DNA of 64,000 nucleotides, from NCBI GenBank assembly GCA_026417035.1, contig JAOAEA010000001.1, positions 1-64,000 on the forward strand, in the 5' to 3' direction. Of this stretch, positions 1 through 5,898 are shown piece after piece. How positions within the stretch are numbered: the first letter of the stretch is position 1; every line of letters starts with the position of its first letter. The notes under the pieces were generated by a model. That model saw only the letters and a program-made list of their open reading frames with translations. It ran no database searches and was not told the DNA's origin. The DNA is from Burkholderiales bacterium. Lineage in GTDB: Bacteria > Pseudomonadota > Gammaproteobacteria > Burkholderiales > SG8-39. Made by a program: the position numbers and the translations under genes.

Positions 1-234
1 GTCTGGCTCACCTACCTCCTGATGCAGCGCATCGGGGGCCAGCGCATGGCGATCGTCGACCTGCCGATGGGCCTCGTGTTCGGCGCGATGCTCTTCGGCT
101 TCGCGATGATGGCCTTCCGCGCCCTCCAGATCGCGTGGCGCCACTGGCGCCAGGGCTACAGCGTGCTCGAGCGCCCCGAGACCGCGATCCCCGACAGCGC
201 GTCGCTCGAAGGCTACGAGGAGGCGGCGAAATGA
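1..234 (+). CDS. dctQ: TRAP transporter small permease (DctQ type), 3' part
   Basis: Only the last 77 codons are in the window; the reading frame is open to the left edge. The visible part ends in one hydrophobic helix (LPMGLVFGAMLFGFAMMAF) followed by a short charged tail that includes RHWRQGY, as expected for the last transmembrane segment of the four-helix small membrane subunit of a tripartite (TRAP) transporter. Its stop codon overlaps the start of the large permease gene by four bases (ATGA), so the two are translationally coupled. The family imports organic and sugar acids using ion gradients together with a periplasmic binding protein, which is not in the window. The call rests mainly on the coupled DctM gene and the helix; the substrate is inferred from the downstream acid-sugar genes. 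Confidence 0.82.
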   Translation, partial: VWLTYLLMQRIGGQRMAIVDLPMGLVFGAMLFGFAMMAFRALQIAWRHWRQGYSVLERPETAIPDSASLEGYEEAAK

Positions 235-1634
235 CCGGCACCGGGCTGATGGGCGGCTTCCTCGCCCTGATGGCGGGCGGGGTGCCGGTCGCGATCGCGA
301 TGGCCGGAGCGTCGCTCATCTACGTCATGGCCACGGGCAACGTGCCCGACTTCGTCGTCATCCACAGGATGTACGGCGGCGTGGACTCGTTCCCGCTGCT
401 CGCCGTGCCCTTCTTCATCTTCGCCGGCAACCTGATGAACTCGGCCGGCATCACCAACCGCATCTACAACTTCGCCCTCGCGCTGGTGGGCTGGCTCAAG
501 GGCGGCCTCGGGCACGTCAACGTCGTGGGCTCGATGGTGTTCGCGGGCATGTCGGGGACCGCGATCGCGGACGCCGCGGGCCTGGGCACCATCGAGATCA
601 AGGCCATGAAGGACCACGGCTACTCGACCGAGTTCGCGGTCGGCGTGACCGCCGCCTCGGCCACCGTCGGCCCGATCATCCCGCCGTCGCTGCCGTTCGT
701 GATCTACGGGATGATGGCGGGCGTCTCGATCGGCCAGCTCTTCCTCGCGGGCGTGGTGCCCGGCATCCTGATGGGCCTGATCATGATGCTGACGGTCGCC
801 TACTTCGCCTACACGCGGAACTACGGGCGCGACACCAAGTTCTCGCTGCCGAAGCTCACCAAGGCCGGCGTCGAGGTGGTCATCACGCTCGCCTTCCCTT
901 TCGGCATCTGGCTGCTCGCGGCGGCGGGCGTCGCGCCGAAATACGCGATCGGCATCGCCTTCGTCGGGCTGCTCGTCCTCGACCGCGTCTTCCGTTTCGA
1001 CGCGGTGATGGCGCTCCTCTCGCCGATCCTGCTCGTCGGCGGCATGACGATGGGCATCTTCACGCCGACCGAGGGCGCGGTCGCCGCGAGCGCCTGGGCG
1101 ATGTTCCTCGGCCTCGTCTGGTACCGCTCGCTCGACTGGCGCAAGCTCGCGAAGATCACGATGGACACGATCGAGACCACCGCCGCGGTGCTGCTCATCG
1201 TCGCGGCGGCGTCGATCTTCGGCTGGCTGCTCACCGTCACGCGCGTGACCGACGCGGTGGCGGCCTGGGTGCTCGCGTTCACCCACGAGAAGTGGGTCTT
1301 CCTCCTGCTCGCCAACGCGCTCATGCTCTTCGTCGGATGCTTCCTCGAGCCGGTGGCGGCGATCACGCTGCTCGTGCCGATCCTCGTCCCGATCTGCCAG
1401 AGCCTCGGCGTCGACCTCGTGCACTTCGGCCTGATCATGGTGCTCAACCTGATGATCGGCCTGCTGCACCCGCCGATGGGCACGGTGCTCTTCGTGCTCG
1501 CGCGCGTGTCCAAGCTCTCGTTCGAACGCACGACCGTGGCGATCCTCCCCTGGCTCGTGCCGCTCTTCGTCACGCTGGGCCTCGTGACGTACGTGCCCGA
1601 CATCGTGCTGTGGCTGCCGCGCCAGTTCTTCTAG
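231..1634 (+). CDS. dctM: TRAP transporter large permease (DctM)
   Basis: A 467-residue, almost entirely hydrophobic protein of the DctM family, the ion-coupled translocating subunit of a TRAP transporter in the inner membrane. Family-typical stretches are visible: NLMNSAGITNRIYNFA near residue 70, GMSGTAIADAAGLGTIEI near residue 110, TVGPIIPPSLPFVIYG near residue 145, and PTEGAVAASAW near residue 280. An upstream in-frame start at 135 exists, but the ATG at 231 is preferred because it overlaps the dctQ stop and removes a non-homologous basic leader. The next genes encode a DUF1537 kinase and a PdxA-like dehydrogenase, a combination known from D-threonate, L-threonate and D-erythronate use, so a four-carbon sugar acid is the likely cargo (inference). 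The stop codon lies inside a dispersed repeat. Confidence 0.95.
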   Translation: MTGTGLMGGFLALMAGGVPVAIAMAGASLIYVMATGNVPDFVVIHRMYGGVDSFPLLAVPFFIFAGNLMNSAGITNRIYNFALALVGWLKGGLGHVNVVGSMVFAGMSGTAIADAAGLGTIEIKAMKDHGYSTEFAVGVTAASATVGPIIPPSLPFVIYGMMAGVSIGQLFLAGVVPGILMGLIMMLTVAYFAYTRNYGRDTKFSLPKLTKAGVEVVITLAFPFGIWLLAAAGVAPKYAIGIAFVGLLVLDRVFRFDAVMALLSPILLVGGMTMGIFTPTEGAVAASAWAMFLGLVWYRSLDWRKLAKITMDTIETTAAVLLIVAAASIFGWLLTVTRVTDAVAAWVLAFTHEKWVFLLLANALMLFVGCFLEPVAAITLLVPILVPICQSLGVDLVHFGLIMVLNLMIGLLHPPMGTVLFVLARVSKLSFERTTVAILPWLVPLFVTLGLVTYVPDIVLWLPRQFF

Positions 1635-1732
1635 GGAAGCTCTGATCTGTTCGCCGAATGGATCAGGGCTTACTCCGACGTCGGGGGTCGGAGGGGGATG
1701 TGCCCCTCTTTGCTCAGACGTTACCTAGGGCG
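1631..1732 (+). repeat. dispersed repeat family 1, copy A
   Basis: This copy begins CTAGGGA, so it contains the TAG stop of dctM, and ends at CTAGGGCG. It aligns along its whole length, in the other orientation, with 11377-11477; the first 69 bases differ at about 13 positions by my alignment. It contains a hairpin, GAGGGG-GATGTG-CCCCTC, at 1691-1708, and the other copy has a G-run/C-run stem in the same place with different bases. The element fills most of the dctM-to-kinase gap and ends 27 bases before the kinase start. No protein is encoded. It may act as a transcript-end or attenuator structure. Confidence 0.8.
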
Positions 1733-1759
1733 TGCGGCGCCGCGCGCGCGGGAGCGGGC

Positions 1760-2875
1760 GTGGCCGGGCTAGCGCTGCACCTGCTCGCCGACGACCTGAC
1801 AGGCGCGCTCGACACCGCCGCGCAGTTCAGCGGCACGGCCGGCCCGGTCGCGGTGCGCTTCCGGCCGTCCGACGCGCGCTCGGCCGAGGCGCGGCTCGCG
1901 TTCTCCACCGACACGCGCGACCGCGACGCCGCGGCCGCGCGCGCGGCCCTCGCGCGGCTCGCCGGTTTCTTCGCAGGCGCCGACATCGCGTTCCTCAAGG
2001 TGGACAGCCTGCTGCGCGGCCATCCGGAATCCGACCTCGCGCAGGTCTTCCGCGACGGCGGGTTCCGCAGCTGCGTATTCGCGCCCGCCTTCCCGGCGCA
2101 GAACCGCGTCACCCGCGGCGGGATCCAGCTCGCCCGCGCTCTCGACGGCACCTGGCACGACGTGCGGCCCGGCTTCGCCGAGGCGCTCGCCGGCACCGGG
2201 CTGCGCGTGAGGAGGATCGCCGAGCCGGCACGCCTCGGCGGCTCGGGCGTCTTCTTCTGCGACGCCGCTTCGGACGCCGATCTCACGGAGCTCGTCGCCC
2301 ATGCCGTCGCGCTCGCCCCGCCGCTCCTCTGGTGCGGATCCGCAGGCCTCGCACGCGCCGTCGCGAGCGCCGCGGTTCCGCGCACCGCGGCCCCGCCGCG
2401 GCCGCTGCTCGTGATCGCCGGCTCGGATCACGCCGTCACGCGCGCGCAGCTCGCCGCGCTGCGCGCCGTGCGGCCCGATGCGATCGTCGCGGTCCGGCCC
2501 GGCGAGGACGCCGCGGGATCGGTGCGGGCCGCCCTCGCGCAGCGCGGCGTCGCGGTGGTCACGTTCGACCTCGGCGAGGGCATCGCGCCCGCGGAGGCGG
2601 CGCGCAGGATCGCGGCCGTGCTCGCGGGTCTGCTGCCGCGCCTCGACCGCCCCGGCGGGCTCATCGTGACCGGTGGCGGGACGCTCGCGGCGGTCGCCGC
2701 GGCGGTGCAGGCGACGGGGTTCACCGTGGGCGGCGAGGCGGAACCGGGCCTGCCGTGCTCGCTTGTCGCGGGCGGCCCATGGGACGGCGTGCGCATGGTG
2801 TCGAAGTCCGGCGCGTTCGGCGCGCCGGATCTCCTCCTGCGCCTCGTCGAGCGCGCGGGCCGGCCGCTGCGCTGA
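1760..2875 (+). CDS. four-carbon acid-sugar kinase (DUF1537 family)
   Basis: A 371-residue protein of the DUF1537 kinase family, which uses ATP to phosphorylate four-carbon aldonic acids such as D-threonate, L-threonate or D-erythronate. The N-terminal signature LADDLTGALDTAAQF (substrate domain) is at residues 7-21, followed by KVDSLLRGHPESDL near residue 75 and the C-terminal nucleotide-binding stretch VTGGGTLAAV near residue 305. I start at the GTG at 1760, preceded by GGGAG, because the frame upstream of it (open to 1658) lies in a dispersed repeat and is not family-like. The neighbours, a TRAP permease upstream and a PdxA-like dehydrogenase downstream, are those reported for DUF1537 catabolic clusters. 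The precise substrate stereochemistry cannot be read from sequence. Confidence 0.88.
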   Translation: MAGLALHLLADDLTGALDTAAQFSGTAGPVAVRFRPSDARSAEARLAFSTDTRDRDAAAARAALARLAGFFAGADIAFLKVDSLLRGHPESDLAQVFRDGGFRSCVFAPAFPAQNRVTRGGIQLARALDGTWHDVRPGFAEALAGTGLRVRRIAEPARLGGSGVFFCDAASDADLTELVAHAVALAPPLLWCGSAGLARAVASAAVPRTAAPPRPLLVIAGSDHAVTRAQLAALRAVRPDAIVAVRPGEDAAGSVRAALAQRGVAVVTFDLGEGIAPAEAARRIAAVLAGLLPRLDRPGGLIVTGGGTLAAVAAAVQATGFTVGGEAEPGLPCSLVAGGPWDGVRMVSKSGAFGAPDLLLRLVERAGRPLR

Positions 2876-2930
2876 CGCCGGACGCGCCCCGCTTCTGCTA
2901 CCCTGCCGCGCTCCCGAGGGAGGCCCCGCC

Positions 2931-3926
2931 ATGACCCGCCCGCGCATCGCGATCACCATGGGCGACGCCGCCGGCGTCGGTCCCGAGGTCGTCATGAAAG
3001 CCCTCGCGCATCCGGAGCTCTACGCGATGTGCCGCCCGTTCGTGGTGGGCGACGCGCGGCGGCTCGACGAGGCGGGTCGGCGCGCGGGCACGCGGCTGGC
3101 GGTCTCGCGCATCGCCGCACCCGCCGACGCCCGCTTCGCGCACGGCACGGTGGACTGCATCGACCTCGACCTCATCCCCGCGGACCTGCCCTTCGGCCGG
3201 CTCGCGCCGATCGCCGGCGAGGCGGCCTACCGCTACGTCGAGAAGGCGGTCGCGCTCACGCTCGCCGGCGAGGCCGACGCCATCTGCACGGCGCCGCTCA
3301 ACAAGGAGGCGCTCAACGCGGCTGGCCACCGTTATCCGGGCCACACGGAGCTGCTGGCGGCCCTCACCGGGACGCCGGAAGTGTCGCTCATGCTGATGGC
3401 GCCGGGGCTCGTGGTGATCCACGTCACCACGCACATCGGCCTCCTCGACGCCATCGAGAGGATCGACGCGCCGCTCGTCGAGCGCACGATCGCGCGCGGG
3501 CGCGAGCTCCTCGTGCGCGCCGGCAACCGCGACCCGCGCATCGCGGTGTGCGGCATCAATCCGCACGCCGGCGAGGGCGGGCTCTTCGGTCGCGGCGAGG
3601 AGGAGACGAAGATCGTCCCGGCGATCGCGGCCTGCCAGGCGCGCGGGTGGGCGGTCGCAGGACCGCTCCCCGCCGACACCCTCTTCCACCGCGCCCGCAA
3701 GGGCGACTTCGACCTCGTCGTCGCGATGTACCACGACCAGGGCCACGCCCCGGTGAAGGCGGTGGCCTTCGACACCGGCGTCAACATCACGGCCGGGCTG
3801 CCGATCCTGCGCACGTCCGTGGATCACGGCACCGCGTTCGACATCGCGGGCACCGGCAAGGCGGACGAGCGCAGCATGCTCGAGGCGCTGCGCCAGGCGG
3901 CCGCGCTCGCGCCCAAGCGGCGGTAG
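2931..3926 (+). CDS. pdxA: 4-hydroxythreonine-4-phosphate dehydrogenase family (PdxA/PdxA2)
   Basis: A 331-residue metal- and NAD-dependent dehydrogenase of the PdxA family. Visible motifs are ITMGDAAGVGPEV at the N terminus, APLNKEALNAAGHRYPGHTE in the middle (metal-binding His), CGINPHAGEGG and MYHDQGHAPVK in the C-terminal half. PdxA itself serves pyridoxal phosphate synthesis. Next to a DUF1537 kinase, however, the PdxA2 branch is known to oxidise 4-phospho-threonate or erythronate, which then decarboxylates to dihydroxyacetone phosphate; that catabolic role is favoured here by context. The start is the ATG at 2931, behind CGAGGGAGG; the frame is open further upstream but overlaps the kinase. 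It is separated from the kinase stop by 55 bases. Confidence 0.9.
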   Translation: MTRPRIAITMGDAAGVGPEVVMKALAHPELYAMCRPFVVGDARRLDEAGRRAGTRLAVSRIAAPADARFAHGTVDCIDLDLIPADLPFGRLAPIAGEAAYRYVEKAVALTLAGEADAICTAPLNKEALNAAGHRYPGHTELLAALTGTPEVSLMLMAPGLVVIHVTTHIGLLDAIERIDAPLVERTIARGRELLVRAGNRDPRIAVCGINPHAGEGGLFGRGEEETKIVPAIAACQARGWAVAGPLPADTLFHRARKGDFDLVVAMYHDQGHAPVKAVAFDTGVNITAGLPILRTSVDHGTAFDIAGTGKADERSMLEALRQAAALAPKRR

Positions 3927-3941
3927 GCCCGCGGTCGGGGC

Positions 3942-3969
3942 GCCGCCGCGGATCGTCCGCTGCGGCGGC
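3942..3969 (+). terminator. strong GC hairpin after pdxA
   Basis: GCCGCCGCGGA and TCCGCTGCGGCGGC form a long stem with a three-base loop just after the pdxA stop. There is no T-run after it, so it may be a transcript-stabilising 3' structure rather than a true intrinsic terminator. Confidence 0.45.
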
Positions 3970-4014
3970 CCGGCCCGGGCGCGCACCGCGTCCTCGGCGG
4001 CGACGGATCCGTTC

Positions 4015-4020
4015 TAGAAT
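4015..4020 (+). promoter_or_regulatory. candidate -10 element (TAGAAT) for the dehydratase gene
   Basis: TTCTAGAATCG lies 24 bases before the start codon at 4045. No clear -35 hexamer is seen 16-18 bases upstream. The same CTAGAATC word recurs at several other gene starts in the window. Confidence 0.45.
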
Positions 4021-4044
4021 CGCCCGACCCGCACGGAGGCCGAC

Positions 4045-5577
4045 ATGCTGCAAGCCGCCGATCTCGTCATTCGCTTGAACCCCGCCGACGACGTGGTGAT
4101 CGCGCGCGTCGACATCCCGCGCGACACGCTGATCGCGAGCGAGAACGTGCGCACGCTCGCCGCGATCCCCGCGGGCCACAAGGTCGCCGTGCGCGAGGTG
4201 CGGGCCGGCAGCCCGGTGCGCCGCTACAGCCAGATCATCGGCTTCGCGACGCGCGACATCCGGCCCGGGGAGCACGTGCACGTCGAGAACCTCGGCATGG
4301 CCGACTTCGAGCGCGACTACGCCTTCTCCGCGGACGTGCGTCCGACCGAGTACTTCGCGACGCCCGCCACGTTCCAGGGGATCGTGCGCCGCGACGGCCA
4401 CAACGCCGGCCGCGTCGCGACGCGCAACTACATCGGCGTCGTGACGAGCGTGAACTGCTCGGCGACGGTCGCGCGGCTGATCGCGCGCGAGTTCGAGGGC
4501 CGCCTCGGCGATTTCCCGAACGTCGACGGCATCGTCGCGATCACGCACAAGTCGGGCTGCGGCATGGCCTCCGAGGGCGAGGCGATCGACCTCCTGCGGC
4601 GCACGATCGCGGGCTACATCCGCCATCCCAACTTCCACTCCGTGCTCCTCGTCGGTCTGGGTTGCGAGGCGAACCAGATCGGCGCGCTGCTCGCGGCGCA
4701 GGGGATCGCGGCGAGCGATTGCCTCCACCCGTTCACGATCCAGGACAAGGGCGGCACGCGCAAGGCGGTGGCGGAAGGCGTCGCGCGCGTGCAGGCGCTG
4801 CTGCCCGAGGCGAACCGGGTGCGGCGCGAGGCGGTTCCCGCGAGCCACCTCGTGCTCGGCCTGCAGTGCGGCGGCTCCGACGGCTACTCCGGCATCAGCG
4901 CCAACCCGGCGCTCGGCGCGGCGGTCGACCTGCTCGTGCGGCACGGCGGCACGGCGATCCTCTCCGAGACGCCCGAGATCTACGGCGCCGAGCACCTGCT
5001 CACGCGGCGCGCGGTCTCGCGCGCGGTGGGCGAGAAGCTCGTCCGGCGCATCCGGTGGTGGGAGGCGTACACCGCGCGCATGGGCAACGAGATGAACAAC
5101 AACCCGTCGCCGGGCAACAAGGCCGGCGGCCTCACGACGATCCTCGAGAAGTCGCTCGGCGCCGTGGCCAAGGGCGGGACGACCAACCTCGTCGATGTGT
5201 ACGAGTATGCGGAGCCGGTCACCGCGAAGGGGTTCGTCTTTATGGACACGCCGGGCTACGACCCGGTGTCGGCGACGGGCCAGGTGGCCGGCGGCGCCAA
5301 CGTGATCTGCTTCACGACCGGCCGTGGCTCCGCCTACGGGTGCAAGCCGGCGCCGTCGCTCAAGCTCGCGACCAACACCCCGCTCTTCCTGCGCCAGGAG
5401 GACGACATGGACATCAACTGCGGCACCGTGATCGACGGCAAGGAGTCGATCGCCGAGGCGGGCGCACGGTTCTTCCAGATGATCCTCGCCACCGCGTCGG
5501 GCGCGAAGACCAAGAGCGAAGCCCTCGGCTACGGTGACGACGAGTTCGCGCCGTGGGTCCTCGGGGCGACGATGTGA
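4045..5577 (+). CDS. altronate/galactarate dehydratase family (UxaA/GarD type)
   Basis: A 510-residue full-length member of the UxaA/GarD dehydratase family, metal-dependent enzymes that remove water from hexonates or hexarates to give 2-keto-3-deoxy acids. The N-terminal SAF-like domain (residues 1-90, starting LQAADLVIRLNPADDVVIA) is followed by the catalytic part with GRVATRNYIGVVTSVNCSAT near residue 125, THKSGCGM near 170, LGLQCGGSDGYSGISANP near 270 and FTTGRGSAYGCKPAPSLK near 415. The start codon at 4045 follows CGGAGG. It lies on the same strand as the kinase/PdxA genes but behind a hairpin and its own candidate promoter, so it may be a separate unit. Which sugar acid it uses cannot be decided here. 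Confidence 0.9.
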   Translation: MLQAADLVIRLNPADDVVIARVDIPRDTLIASENVRTLAAIPAGHKVAVREVRAGSPVRRYSQIIGFATRDIRPGEHVHVENLGMADFERDYAFSADVRPTEYFATPATFQGIVRRDGHNAGRVATRNYIGVVTSVNCSATVARLIAREFEGRLGDFPNVDGIVAITHKSGCGMASEGEAIDLLRRTIAGYIRHPNFHSVLLVGLGCEANQIGALLAAQGIAASDCLHPFTIQDKGGTRKAVAEGVARVQALLPEANRVRREAVPASHLVLGLQCGGSDGYSGISANPALGAAVDLLVRHGGTAILSETPEIYGAEHLLTRRAVSRAVGEKLVRRIRWWEAYTARMGNEMNNNPSPGNKAGGLTTILEKSLGAVAKGGTTNLVDVYEYAEPVTAKGFVFMDTPGYDPVSATGQVAGGANVICFTTGRGSAYGCKPAPSLKLATNTPLFLRQEDDMDINCGTVIDGKESIAEAGARFFQMILATASGAKTKSEALGYGDDEFAPWVLGATM

Positions 5578-5683
5578 CCGCGGCGGCGGGATGACCGCGG
5601 GGCACGCCGCCGCGCGCCTGCCGGCGCGCGCGCGGAATCCCGGCCCGCGGAGCCGCTGCATCGCCCCCGCGGCGTTGGCGGAT

Positions 5684-5697
5684 TTGATCTGCATCAA
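5684..5697. promoter_or_regulatory. FNR/ANR-type binding site
   Basis: TTGAT-CTGC-ATCAA is an exact match to the FNR-family consensus TTGATN4ATCAA. It sits 202 bases before the DUF1631 start on the right and 107 bases after the dehydratase stop on the left. No obvious -10 element is found at the usual distance on either strand, and no respiratory gene is adjacent. Confidence 0.6.
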
Positions 5698-5847
5698 GGT
5701 GCATACCTCGCCCCCGACCGGCTGACGGACTTTCGACGTGTCCGGCGGCGCATCGCCGGTCGCAACCGCCGACCGACCGTTCGTCGGCTCGCGGCCGGCA
5801 CGCCGTGAACTGGGTCACGCCGGAAGCCCGACGCAGCTGTCGGCGCG

Positions 5848-5860
5848 ATGCCATCGGCAT
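5848..5860. promoter_or_regulatory. 13-bp palindrome ATGCCATCGGCAT
   Basis: Five-base arms ATGCC/GGCAT flank a three-base centre, 38 bases before the DUF1631 start. A near-identical palindrome, ATGCCAACGGCAT, lies at 15864-15876 before the outer-membrane protein gene, suggesting a common DNA-binding protein (inference). Confidence 0.4.
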
Positions 5861-5898
5861 AGCGCTCTGGCATAGTGTGCCGGCACGGCCGGAGACCC

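Larger units (their letters stand above)
5578..5898. other. 321-bp gene-free region with regulatory sites
   Basis: No convincing gene is seen between the dehydratase and the DUF1631 gene; the short frames here have no family features. It holds a perfect FNR/ANR-type box (5684-5697), a 13-bp palindrome (5848-5860) and a possible second half-site GGCAT at 5869-5873 just before CATAGTGTG. Confidence 0.6.

Noticed and set aside
213-1469. Long open frame on the minus strand opposite dctM
   Set aside because: His/Arg/Glu-rich low-complexity protein, a typical antisense frame in GC-rich DNA; the plus-strand DctM is clearly real.
1658-1759. Upstream start of the DUF1537 kinase (34 extra residues)
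   Set aside because: The added residues come from a dispersed repeat and do not match the family; GTG 1760 has a better ribosome site.
3787-5697. 636-codon minus-strand frame opposite pdxA/dehydratase
   Set aside because: Arg/Ala/His-rich composition without any domain; shadow of the plus-strand genes.
5534-5725. Small 63-codon plus-strand frame after the dehydratase
   Set aside because: No ribosome site, Arg/Pro-rich, overlaps the dehydratase end and the FNR box.
5869-5885. Second sigma-54-like site (TGGCATAGTGTGCC) before the DUF1631 gene
   Set aside because: GG and GC are not ten bases apart.
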